DNA of 7,641 nucleotides from Nitrospirota bacterium (GTDB taxonomy: Bacteria; Nitrospirota_A; Leptospirillia; Leptospirillales; Leptospirillaceae): the NCBI GenBank assembly GCA_021838765.1, contig JAKCCY010000126.1, forward strand, positions 1 to 7,641. The letters are read 5' to 3'. The notes below the pieces were generated by a model, which saw only the letters and a program-made list of their open reading frames with translations, was not told the origin of the DNA and made no database searches. Position numbers and translations under genes: made by a program. Within the stretch, counting starts at the first letter, position 1. Each line of letters starts with the position of its first letter. This document shows positions 1 to 6,782 of this stretch, in pieces.

Positions 1-2298
1 GAAATGTCTGCCGTTCACGAAGTCATCCAGGAAATGCATGCGACGGAAAGTCGTTTGCTCAGGGAACGAAGCGCCGCCGCCCAGGAGGCAGGGGTCGAGA
101 CCTTGTGGGTCATAGGGGCGACGGTCGTCTTCCTGGTCGCCTTGCTGACCGGATTCTTTTGGCGGATCCGGTCAGAAATGCGCGACCGGCGCGAAGCTGA
201 AACGGTCCTGGAAGAAGCCCTGCGCATTGAAAAGAGCCAGGGGCAGATCCTGGCTCTTTTCAGCAACTCGGCTCTCGGGTTGCCCGATCTTTTGCAGAAG
301 GTCCTGGGTATTCTGGCAGAAAACCACCCGTTTCCCGTTTCTGCCTTTTACCGGTACGACGAGTGGCAGGGGAAATTTCTCCTGATGGCACATCGGGGGA
401 CCAACGATCAGGTGACCGAAAGCTTCCTCCGCGGGGAAGGCGTTCTGGGAGAGGCGGCGATGGCAGATCGCCTGCAGCGATTGAAACAGCCCGGCGAGAA
501 TCCGGGATTTCTGATCGAGGCGGGAATCTGCCATTTCCAGCCGATGGAGATCCTGATGGTTCCGATTCGCTACCGGGAGCAACGATTCGGGGTCATGGTG
601 GTGGCCTCCCTTCGCACTCTCTCAGAAAGAGAGACGGCTTTTCTTGAAAAACTCTCTCTTGAGCTGGGTTCTTCTATCAATAATTTTGTCCAGAAGGAAA
701 ATCAGCAGATCATGGCCGCCGAACTCCGGACCCACAGCGGAGAACTGCTTCAGAAAAATCAGCAATTGAGACTGGCCGACCAGGCCAAGTCGGATTTTCT
801 CGCCAACATGTCCCATGAGCTCCGGACACCGCTCAATGCCATCATCGGCTTCTCCGAGTTGTTGAAAGACGGGATAATGGGCGAACTCACCCCTGAGCAG
901 AGAAGCGCTTCGAGCGATATCTTCATGAGTGGGCAACACCTCCTCTCCCTCATCAACGATATCCTCGACCTTTCAAAGGTCGAGGCGGGAATGATGAAGC
1001 TTGAACTGGAGATCACCAATCTCCCTGACCTGCTCAAAAACGTCCTCGGCATTGTGAAGGAAAAAGCCTCCGCCCATCAGATCTCCATCAGCGTCGAGGC
1101 AGATCCGGACCTCCCGCCCATCTACCTGGATCTTCGAAAGACCAAGCAGATTCTCTACAACCTTTTGTCCAACGCGGTGAAGTTCAATGTTGACGGTGGC
1201 CAGGTGGTTCTCCGGGGACGCCGTCACACTGCTCTTCCGGGTCCGGAATACGCGGCGTTTCCGCAATGGCTTGAAATCAGCGTGGCCGATACGGGGATCG
1301 GCATTTCCAGGAAAGATCTGGGAGGTCTTTTCCAGCCGTTCGTCCAGGCAGACAGCGGCCTGAGCCGCCGTTACGAGGGGACCGGCCTCGGCCTCTCCCT
1401 GGTCAAGCGTCTCGCGGAACTGCATGGCGGTCTGGTAACGGTTGAGAGCACTCCTGGAAAGGGGTCCGAGTTCCATGTCTGGCTCCCCTGGAGGGAAGAG
1501 GGAGGAGATGCGGCACCGCTCCCGAGCATTCCGGAAGAGAAACCGGGACGGCTGGTTCTGGTGATCGAGTTTGACGATACGGTTTCAAACCACCTCGAAG
1601 GATATTTGAGAAATGAGGGCTTCCGCTTTCGGCGGGCCGTTTCGGTAAGGGAAGGTCTTGAAATCGCCGGGGAAGAACGTCCGGACCTCATTATTCTGGA
1701 AATGAACATGCCTGGCATGGACGGCTGGGATTTTCTGGAAGCCCAGCGCCAGGACAAGCGAATCGCGGATATTCCGGTGGTGATTACCGTCATGGATTCG
1801 GAGCAAGGCGCGGGATTTTCCCTTGGCAGTGTGCAGGTTCTTCAAAAACCCGTCGACACCAATTGTCTTGAAGAGATCCTGAAAAAATTGGGGCTCAGGT
1901 CGACCACGCAAAAGGAACGCCATGTCGTTCTCGTCGTCGATGACGACCCTCATGCCGTGGAAATCCTCCGCAGACAACTCTACAGCGGGGGATATGACGT
2001 GCTCAGTGCCTATGGTGGGCGGGACGCGGTGCTCATGGCCCAGCACTTTCATCCCGAACTCATCCTGCTTGATCTCATGATGCCGGATTTTAGCGGATTT
2101 GATGTCGTGGAGGTGTTGCAATCGGATCCGGAAACCGTTGCCATTCCGATTCTTGTCCTGACGGCCAAGATGATCACTCCCGAGGATCGCCATCGACTCA
2201 ATGGTCATATTCTGCAGATTATGGAAAAAGCCGGGTTCCAGCATGACCGCTTCCTGGGAGAAGTTTATCGCGCATTGTCTGGGCGCATTAAGCCATGA
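1..2298 (+). CDS. Hybrid sensor histidine kinase with GAF and two receiver domains (5' partial)
   Basis: The reading frame is open to the left edge, so the N-terminus is missing; residue numbers here count from the ATG at base 4. Residues 1-30 (ending [12 protein letters not shown]) match the end of a periplasmic CHASE3 sensor domain. One TM helix follows at about 34-53, then a GAF-like domain (about 76-230) and a helical linker. The HisKA domain has the motif [10 protein letters not shown] with phospho-acceptor His271. The HATPase domain has its N box at Asn386/Asn390, DTGIGIS from Asp429 and GTGLGLSL near 458-465. Receiver 1 (about 518-625) is degenerate: Glu522/Phe523 replace the acidic pair and Glu566 replaces the acceptor Asp, while Lys615 is kept. 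Receiver 2 (about 643-760) is complete, with Asp646/Asp647, acceptor Asp690, Thr720 and Lys742. The protein should autophosphorylate at the inner membrane and pass phosphate to receiver 2 or to the free regulators downstream. No HPt domain is present. The family call is secure; the stimulus is unknown. Confidence 0.93.
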   Translation, partial: EMSAVHEVIQEMHATESRLLRERSAAAQEAGVETLWVIGATVVFLVALLTGFFWRIRSEMRDRREAETVLEEALRIEKSQGQILALFSNSALGLPDLLQKVLGILAENHPFPVSAFYRYDEWQGKFLLMAHRGTNDQVTESFLRGEGVLGEAAMADRLQRLKQPGENPGFLIEAGICHFQPMEILMVPIRYREQRFGVMVVASLRTLSERETAFLEKLSLELGSSINNFVQKENQQIMAAELRTHSGELLQKNQQLRLADQAKSDFLANMSHELRTPLNAIIGFSELLKDGIMGELTPEQRSASSDIFMSGQHLLSLINDILDLSKVEAGMMKLELEITNLPDLLKNVLGIVKEKASAHQISISVEADPDLPPIYLDLRKTKQILYNLLSNAVKFNVDGGQVVLRGRRHTALPGPEYAAFPQWLEISVADTGIGISRKDLGGLFQPFVQADSGLSRRYEGTGLGLSLVKRLAELHGGLVTVESTPGKGSEFHVWLPWREEGGDAAPLPSIPEEKPGRLVLVIEFDDTVSNHLEGYLRNEGFRFRRAVSVREGLEIAGEERPDLIILEMNMPGMDGWDFLEAQRQDKRIADIPVVITVMDSEQGAGFSLGSVQVLQKPVDTNCLEEILKKLGLRSTTQKERHVVLVVDDDPHAVEILRRQLYSGGYDVLSAYGGRDAVLMAQHFHPELILLDLMMPDFSGFDVVEVLQSDPETVAIPILVLTAKMITPEDRHRLNGHILQIMEKAGFQHDRFLGEVYRALSGRIKP

Positions 2299-2522
2299 TC
2301 GAACCCTTTTGTTCTCCCTGCCAGAGTCTCGGGATCCATGGCAACGATGCCGTAACAGGTGGGCGGGTTCATTTCCGCGTCAGTCGAGCTTTTCTCCACT
2401 CATTCCATCTCTTTTCAAGGTCCACCTCCTGCTCATCCCTGGCCTCATTGTTAAAGCGGAGAACCTGTACGCTACAACCCCGGACAGATGACGCGCGCTC
2501 TAAATATTGTAGGAGCCGTCAC

Positions 2523-2551
2523 TGTGCAACATAACGTGATAACCTTAAAAT
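2523..2551 (+). promoter_or_regulatory. Weak promoter candidate for the response regulator operon
   Basis: TAAAAT at 2546-2551 matches the sigma-70 -10 consensus at five of six positions. Seventeen bases upstream, TGTGCA (2523-2528) matches the -35 consensus at only three of six. The -10 candidate lies inside the loop between the ATAACC and GGTTAT arms of the 2539-2564 repeat. A competing candidate is TTGTAG (2507-2512) with CATAAC (2530-2535), also 17 bases apart and no better. Either would give a leader of roughly 140-165 bases. Confidence 0.27.
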
Positions 2552-2564
2552 ATTTCGGGGTTAT
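2539..2564. repeat. Inverted repeat ATAACC / GGTTAT
   Basis: ATAACC (2539-2544) and GGTTAT (2559-2564) are perfect inverted copies, 20 bases centre to centre, or about two helical turns. The intervening 14 bases are AT-rich and hold a possible -10 box. The spacing could suit a dimeric regulator bound to one face of the DNA; a weak RNA hairpin is the alternative. A 6-base repeat can occur by chance. Confidence 0.35.
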
Positions 2565-2622
2565 TCGCATTGCCGGCTCAAAGATGCGGCAGGATGCGCT
2601 CAATGTGTTCGATATAAAGAGG

Positions 2623-2668
2623 GAAGCAGCGGCCGCGAGAGAAAAGAGCCCGCCTCGCGGCCGGCTTC
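2623..2668 (+). repeat. Strong GC-rich hairpin in the leader of the response regulator gene
   Basis: GGCCGCGAG (2631-2639) pairs perfectly with CTCGCGGCC (2654-2662). Outside this, GAAGC (2623-2627) pairs with GCTTC (2664-2668) across a 3/1 internal loop, giving 14 Watson-Crick pairs around a 14-base loop. The hairpin ends 31 bases before the probable TTG start. It is not followed by a U-run, so it is not a classical intrinsic terminator. A leader structure that shields the start region, slows polymerase or protects the 5' end is possible; no specific function is shown. Confidence 0.55.
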
Positions 2669-2686
2669 TTCCACCGATTCTTCCAT

Positions 2687-2691
2687 GGGAG
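2687..2691 (+). promoter_or_regulatory. Ribosome binding site GGGAG that favours a TTG start at 2700
   Basis: GGGAG lies 8 bases before TTG 2700-2702. The in-frame ATG at 2685 has no purine-rich sequence in front of it and itself overlaps this GGGAG. The Shine-Dalgarno position therefore points to TTG as the real start. Confidence 0.6.
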
Positions 2692-2699
2692 ATCTCCAC

Positions 2700-3086
2700 T
2701 TGCCTAAAAACATCCTGATTATTGAGGATAATGAAGTGAACCGAAAACTGGTGGAAGTGATCCTGACCAAATCCGGATATGCTGTTTTATCGGCTACCGA
2801 TGCGGAGGAGGGGATTTCCCTGGCACGCAGAGAGCATCCGGACCTGATCCTCATGGATATTCACCTTCCGGGAATGGATGGGCTTTCTGCCACCCGGATT
2901 CTCAAAGGAGAGCCATCGACCATGGATATTCCCATCATTGCCCTGACAGCCCTGGCCATGAAAGGAGACGAAGAACGCAGTCTGGAGGCCGGTTGTGATG
3001 ACTATATCGATAAACCGATCCGGCACCAGTCCCTCGTAGACGCCGTTGTTCGTCTCCTGAAGACAGGAGGCAAGACCCATGCATGA
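2700..3086 (+). CDS. Single-domain response regulator (DivK/CheY-like receiver)
   Basis: This is a stand-alone receiver domain of 128 residues from TTG 2700, or 133 from ATG 2685; residue numbers here use the longer form. The acidic pocket is Glu14/Asp15, the acceptor is Asp58 in LILMDIHLPGMDG, and the switch Thr88 and Lys110 (DKP) are both present, so it should be phosphorylatable. It has no output domain. The closest type by eye is DivK or the N-terminal part of PleD-like proteins, with the typical start ILIIEDNEVNRKL. Such proteins act as phosphate carriers or allosteric partners of kinases. TTG is preferred because it has a well-placed Shine-Dalgarno and gives the usual short lead (MPKNILIIEDN). 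Its end overlaps the next gene by 8 bases, so the two are translated together. The upstream hybrid kinase is the obvious phosphate donor, but that pairing is inferred. Confidence 0.9.
   Translation: MPKNILIIEDNEVNRKLVEVILTKSGYAVLSATDAEEGISLARREHPDLILMDIHLPGMDGLSATRILKGEPSTMDIPIIALTALAMKGDEERSLEAGCDDYIDKPIRHQSLVDAVVRLLKTGGKTHA
3065..3070 (+). promoter_or_regulatory. Ribosome binding site AGGAGG for the HD-GYP gene
   Basis: A full consensus AGGAGG lies 8 bases before ATG 3079, inside the end of the preceding regulator gene. It supports this ATG and strong, coupled translation of the HD-GYP protein. Confidence 0.8.
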
Positions 3087-4149
3087 ACGAAATCCCCTCA
3101 TTCTGGTCGTGGACGATGAGGGAAGCAGCCTCCGCCTTCTCACCGCCCTTCTTCAGGCGGAGTCTTACAACGTACTGACCGCGTCAAATGCCAGCGAAGC
3201 AATGGAACAGCTGCAGGACTCCCTCCCCGATCTGGTCCTGACGGATGGAATGATGCCCGGAGTCAGCGGGTTTGAACTCGCCGCGAAACTCAAGAAAGAC
3301 GCTCGTTATGCGACAATCCCCATCATCATCGTCACGGCGCTTGATGACCGGGAAATCCGGTTGCAGGCCTTGAAGGCCGGTGTGGACGAGTTCCTCTGCA
3401 AGCCTATCGACCGGGCGGAACTGCGGGTCAGGATCAGCAATCTTTTGCGTCTCAAGGAATACAGCGATCGCATCCGGCGGAACAATGAAATTCTGGATAA
3501 CACGGTCCGGGAACGAACGTCCCAGTTGCACGACAGCTATCTGCAAACCATTCAGACACTCATCCGCGCCGCCGAGAAAAAAGATGAAGAAACGGGTGCC
3601 CATCTGCAGAGGATTGCCTACTACTGCAAGGAGTTGGCTGAAAAGGTGGGGATGGATTCCGCTTTTACCGACCTTATTTTCAGGGCCAGCCCCATGCATG
3701 ATGTCGGAAAAATCGGAATACCGGACCGGATTCTCCTGAAACCGGGAGCCCTTGATTATGACGAGTGGGCCATCATGCGCACCCATACAACCCTCGGAGC
3801 CAACATTATCGGGGAAAACAACGTCTCGGAGGAGTTGAGGATGGGCTGGGAGATCGCTCTTGGCCATCATGAGCGATGGGACGGGAGCGGCTATCCTTTG
3901 GGCCGAAAGGGAGATGAAATTCCCTTGTGTGCCCGCATGATGGGCATGGCCGATGTCTATGATGCGCTCCGAAGCCGGCGCTCCTACAAGGAGCCTTTCG
4001 ACCACCAGTCTTCTGTGGAGATTATCCTGAAGGGCGATGGACGGGTCAGCCCAGAGCATTTCGATCCGGAGCTTCTGGCCGTTTTCCCAAAAGTGGCCTC
4101 ATCTTTTTCCGAATATTACGCTGCCTTGACCGATTCACATCCCCTCTGA
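3079..4149 (+). CDS. Receiver-HD-GYP response regulator, predicted cyclic di-GMP phosphodiesterase (RpfG type)
   Basis: The protein has 356 residues. The receiver (about 5-122) has Asp12/Asp13, acceptor Asp56, Thr86 and Lys108, all intact. A helical linker (about 123-155) leads into an HD-GYP domain (about 156-345). Its metal and catalytic signature is complete: His175 in GAHLQRI, HD at 207-208 followed by Lys211 in MHDVGKIGIPD, His236, HHE at 263-265 with the GYP motif at 271-273 (DGSGYP), and Asp292 in MADVYDAL. Proteins of this type hydrolyse cyclic di-GMP to pGpG or GMP in the cytoplasm when the receiver is phosphorylated, affecting motility, biofilm and virulence-type behaviours. No membrane segment is seen. 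The start is fixed by a consensus Shine-Dalgarno and overlaps the previous gene by 8 bases. Activity is predicted from intact residues; some family members act mainly through protein contacts. Confidence 0.95.
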   Translation: MHERNPLILVVDDEGSSLRLLTALLQAESYNVLTASNASEAMEQLQDSLPDLVLTDGMMPGVSGFELAAKLKKDARYATIPIIIVTALDDREIRLQALKAGVDEFLCKPIDRAELRVRISNLLRLKEYSDRIRRNNEILDNTVRERTSQLHDSYLQTIQTLIRAAEKKDEETGAHLQRIAYYCKELAEKVGMDSAFTDLIFRASPMHDVGKIGIPDRILLKPGALDYDEWAIMRTHTTLGANIIGENNVSEELRMGWEIALGHHERWDGSGYPLGRKGDEIPLCARMMGMADVYDALRSRRSYKEPFDHQSSVEIILKGDGRVSPEHFDPELLAVFPKVASSFSEYYAALTDSHPL

Positions 4150-4198
4150 GCCCAAAACGGAGAGATCCCGGCCGTCTCAATCGCTTGGAAAGTCCGTC

Positions 4199-4212
4199 TG
4201 AAAAACTTTTCA
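4199..4212. repeat. Palindrome TGAAAAACTTTTCA before enolase
   Basis: TGAAAA and TTTTCA are perfect inverted arms around a 2-base centre, in the 85-base gap between the HD-GYP gene and enolase, ending 22 bases before the enolase ATG. The symmetry and AT content would suit an operator, but no clear promoter was recognised around it (TTGGAA at 4185-4190 has no good -10 partner) and chance is possible. Confidence 0.3.
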
Positions 4213-4220
4213 CGTATTGC

Positions 4221-4226
4221 AAGGAG
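4221..4226 (+). promoter_or_regulatory. Ribosome binding site AAGGAG fixing the enolase start
   Basis: AAGGAG lies 8 bases before ATG 4235. An upstream in-frame TTG at 4217 would place this sequence inside the coding region and add six residues not expected for enolase, so ATG 4235 is the start. Confidence 0.8.
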
Positions 4227-4234
4227 CCGCATCC

Positions 4235-5530
4235 ATGGACAGTGGAATTAAAAGGGTCATTGCCCGAGAAATCCTCGATTCCCGGGGCAATCCCACCGTT
4301 GAAGTAGAGGTATTTCTGGCCAACGGCACCCGCGCCCGCGCTTCTGTACCCTCCGGTGCCTCCACCGGCACCAAGGAAGCAGTCGAACTGCGTGATGGCG
4401 ATCTACACCGCTTTGGCGGGAAGGGAGTACAGAACGTCGTCCGGAATATCAGGGAAATCATCGCCCCGGCCTTTAAGAATCTTGATGTGCTGGAACAAAA
4501 AGCCATTGATGACAGACTTATTGATCTGGATGGCACTGAAAACAAATCCAAACTCGGCTCCAATGCCCTCCTCGGCGTCTCTATGGCCTGCGCCCGTGCC
4601 GCAGCATACCATAGCAACCTGCCCCTCTATGCCTACCTTGGCAAACCAGGTACCACTCGTCTTCCGGTGCCCTGCATGAACGTCCTCAATGGTGGAGTCC
4701 ATGCCCACTGGCAGGGAGCCGATTTTCAGGAATGCATGCTGGTCCCTTACGGTGCTGACAGCTTTCGCGAGGCTTTGCGCTGGGGTGCGGAAATCTACCA
4801 CGCCCTGCAAGCCGTTTTACTGGAAAAACATCTCTCTGTGGGGGTCGGTGACGAAGGTGGTTTTGCACCAATGGTTTCCTCCAATTATGAGTCCTATGAT
4901 TTACTCCTGGAAGCGATCAGAAAGGCCGGTTTTGAGCCAGGACGGGACTGTGGCATCGCTATTGATCCTGCCTCCTCCGAGTTCTTCAAGGACGGCAAAT
5001 ACCAGCTACGGTCCGAGAAGCGCGCCCTCAGCAGTGTCGAGATGATCAGTTATTATGAGGAAATCGTCCGAAACTATCCCCTTGTCCTGCTCGAAGACGG
5101 TCTCGCCGAGAATGACTGGGACAACTGGAAGCTTCTGAACGAAAAACTCGGAGGTACCATTGAACTTGTAGGTGACGATATCTTCTGCACCAACCCCAAA
5201 ATCATCGCCCATGCCATTGAGGAGAATATTGCAAACGCTACCCTCATTAAATTGAATCAGATTGGCACGGTGAGCGAAACGATCTCCGCCACGCGGATGG
5301 CTCAACTCCACGGCTGGGGCGCCTTTGTCTCTCACCGTTCAGGAGAAACCACCGACGATTTCATTGCAGACCTTACCGTCGCACTCGATACCGGGCATCT
5401 TAAATCCGGCGCTCCGGCACGCGGGGAACGGGTGGCCAAGTACAACCAGTTGCTGCGGATTGAAGAAGAGTTGGGAACTGCGGCCAGATTTGCCGGTAAG
5501 CAGGCCTTCTGTCGGCCGGTAAGGTTTTAA
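4235..5530 (+). CDS. eno: Enolase (phosphopyruvate hydratase), divergent loop
   Basis: The protein has 431 residues, the usual length. It interconverts 2-phosphoglycerate and phosphoenolpyruvate in glycolysis and gluconeogenesis in the cytoplasm. Family motifs run throughout: AREILDSRGNPTVEVEV at the N-terminus, PSGASTG, DGTENKSKLGSNALLGVS, GDEGGFAP, LLEDGLAENDW, LIKLNQIGT, VSHRSGET and AKYNQLLRIEEELG. Residues equivalent to the known catalytic set are present: Glu166, Glu207, Lys339, His367-Arg368-Ser369. The Mg ligands Asp244, Glu287 and Asp314 are also present. The oddity is the mobile loop after His156, which reads HAHWQGADFQE where most bacterial enolases read HADNxVDxQE, giving one extra residue and loss of the usual Asp. 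The gene lies alone on the + strand, without the pyrG or ftsB neighbours often seen with housekeeping eno, and converges with the transporter gene. It could be the only enolase or an accessory paralog; the chemistry should be standard. Confidence 0.95.
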   Translation: MDSGIKRVIAREILDSRGNPTVEVEVFLANGTRARASVPSGASTGTKEAVELRDGDLHRFGGKGVQNVVRNIREIIAPAFKNLDVLEQKAIDDRLIDLDGTENKSKLGSNALLGVSMACARAAAYHSNLPLYAYLGKPGTTRLPVPCMNVLNGGVHAHWQGADFQECMLVPYGADSFREALRWGAEIYHALQAVLLEKHLSVGVGDEGGFAPMVSSNYESYDLLLEAIRKAGFEPGRDCGIAIDPASSEFFKDGKYQLRSEKRALSSVEMISYYEEIVRNYPLVLLEDGLAENDWDNWKLLNEKLGGTIELVGDDIFCTNPKIIAHAIEENIANATLIKLNQIGTVSETISATRMAQLHGWGAFVSHRSGETTDDFIADLTVALDTGHLKSGAPARGERVAKYNQLLRIEEELGTAARFAGKQAFCRPVRF

Positions 5531-5573
5531 CCCAAAAGCGCCTTAATTCCCTCTCAGGGAGGATCATCAGGAC

Positions 5574-6782
5574 CTATGGCACACAGTTATCCACTTCAAA
5601 GTTTGTCATACCTGTTTTCGGCTCCCCTTGAAAAAAAGCGACCAATGCCCCCATAAACAGGCTGGCAAATGAAAGCGTCATGCCGGCGGAAAGCATTCCC
5701 TCCTGATCGGCGATCTTTCCCCCGACCACCGGACCAATAATCTGGCCCAATGAAAAAATGACGGTAAAAAATGCGAGAGAGCTTCCCCAGAGCCTTTGGG
5801 GCAAGGCTCTTTGCAGAAAGGCTGTCATTGTTGCCGGAACATTGAGGAAGGCAAGGCCGAAAAAAATGGCAGAGACAATCATTGAAAAAAAGGAGGTCGA
5901 AAAAAGAGGGATCAGACTCCCAAAAGCCGTTACTCCCATTGCCGCTGCCATCGGCCTTCCACCGATCGATCCGGACAGTGCCCTTCTCCATATGGGCGGT
6001 GAAAGGATGACTGCCAATCCCAGAAGAGCCCAGAAAAAGGAAACCTCTTCTGCGGAACGACCACTCTCCCTGATCCAGGCCACAATATAGGTCATATAGA
6101 TGATGTATCCGGCTCCAAAAAGAAAGTAGCCGGTCAGAAGCGGAATAAAGGAAGCGATATTCCATGAGCCCTTTTCCTGATGGGCATTTCCTGACGGGAT
6201 CGGGCTCCTGGCGCTGGACCAGGAAAAGACCGTGCATAAAAGACTTGCGATCCCAAGTCCTATCCACGCCAACGGCCAGCATCCATCGTTGCAGCGGGAC
6301 AGGGCGATTGGCAGAGTCAGGCCGGATAGAAGGATTCCAAGACCTCCTCCCGACATGTAAATCGAAATCGAGACGGCTGTCCGTCCGGCATTTCCCGGAA
6401 AGAGCCCAGCGGCCAGAACGCCCCCGCAGATGAAGGAGATGGCTCCAAAGATCCCGGCCATAAGCCGGAGAAGGAGAATTGGGAGTTCGGCATGGAAAAG
6501 CCCTGTTGCCAGGACAGCTATTGATGTCAGAAGAAGTCCCGAACGAAAGATTCTCTGGACTCCAAAACGTCCGATCAGCGCTTTTGCAACAATGGCTCCC
6601 AGTAGGTACCCGACTGCATTGGCGGTATTCAGCCATCCGGCTTGGGTGAAGTTTAGAGCAAGATCTCTTTTCATCGAAGGAAGAATCAGTGCGTAATCGA
6701 AGCGGGAAAAACCAAGGGCGACGGCCGTTCCGAGTCCAAGAAGTCCAGACGGGAGAAACTCCTGGAAAAGCGATGGTTTCAC
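5574..6782 (-). CDS. YbfB/YjiJ-family MFS transporter
   Basis: The protein has 402 residues from GTG 6782, matching a 12-helix major facilitator. It is hydrophobic throughout, with a polar central loop at about residues 198-215 between the two six-helix halves. The N-terminal signature GFSRFDYALILPSM (about 24-37) and GWLNTANAVGYLLGA (49-63) are typical of the YbfB/YjiJ group (MFS_4), whose substrates are largely unknown; export of small molecules is the usual assumption. The start is GTG, whose GTGA overlaps the TGA of the upstream repressor gene, with GGAG 5 bases before it. A longer frame reaches back to 6899 but would add a polar 39-residue extension lying wholly inside the repressor gene. 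Co-transcription with a TetR repressor suggests induction by the transported compound or a related toxic one. Its 3' end faces the enolase gene across a 43-base gap with no clear terminator. Confidence 0.88.
   Translation of the reverse strand: MKPSLFQEFLPSGLLGLGTAVALGFSRFDYALILPSMKRDLALNFTQAGWLNTANAVGYLLGAIVAKALIGRFGVQRIFRSGLLLTSIAVLATGLFHAELPILLLRLMAGIFGAISFICGGVLAAGLFPGNAGRTAVSISIYMSGGGLGILLSGLTLPIALSRCNDGCWPLAWIGLGIASLLCTVFSWSSARSPIPSGNAHQEKGSWNIASFIPLLTGYFLFGAGYIIYMTYIVAWIRESGRSAEEVSFFWALLGLAVILSPPIWRRALSGSIGGRPMAAAMGVTAFGSLIPLFSTSFFSMIVSAIFFGLAFLNVPATMTAFLQRALPQRLWGSSLAFFTVIFSLGQIIGPVVGGKIADQEGMLSAGMTLSFASLFMGALVAFFQGEPKTGMTNFEVDNCVP

Larger units (their letters stand above)
2299..2699. 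other. Intergenic stretch with several inverted repeats, no convincing gene
   Basis: About 400 bases separate the kinase stop from the probable start of the response regulator. The first half has no recognisable signal; a + strand ATG overlaps the kinase stop, but its reading frame is rich in Ser, Cys and Arg and does not look like protein. The second half, from about 2500, is AT-rich and then GC-rich and holds three successive inverted repeats (2539-2564, 2571-2591, 2623-2668) and a weak promoter candidate. The middle repeat is small: TGCCG pairs with CGGCA across 11 bases. This layout suits a promoter and structured leader for the downstream regulator pair, but no known riboswitch class was recognised. 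There is no U-rich terminator after the kinase gene, so read-through from it cannot be excluded. Confidence 0.5.

Noticed and set aside
1585..2244. Minus-strand open frame of 219 codons opposite the receiver domains of the kinase
   Set aside because: It is antisense to clear receiver motifs and has no recognisable family features.
2295..2534. 79-codon + strand frame whose ATG overlaps the kinase stop as ATGA
   Set aside because: The overlap looks like coupling, but the product is dominated by Ser, Cys, Arg and His in a pattern typical of non-coding translation, and no Shine-Dalgarno precedes it.
2500..2699. Cyclic di-GMP (GEMM) riboswitch before the regulator operon
   Set aside because: The function would fit, but the conserved GGGCAAACC-type core and tetraloop receptor pattern were not found by eye.
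3184..4059. Long minus-strand open frame (291 codons) opposite the HD-GYP gene
   Set aside because: It lies wholly antisense to a gene with complete receiver and HD-GYP motifs, shows no domain pattern and has no start signal; it is a codon-bias shadow.
5548..5560. Small hairpin TCCCT-CTC-AGGGA between enolase and the MFS gene as a shared terminator
   Set aside because: Only five pairs and no T-run on either side, so it does not meet the usual form of an intrinsic terminator.
5596..6636. Minus-strand frame of 346 codons overlapping the MFS gene in another frame
   Set aside because: Its composition is rich in Arg, Ser and Trp without helix pattern, while the overlapping frame is a textbook 12-helix transporter.
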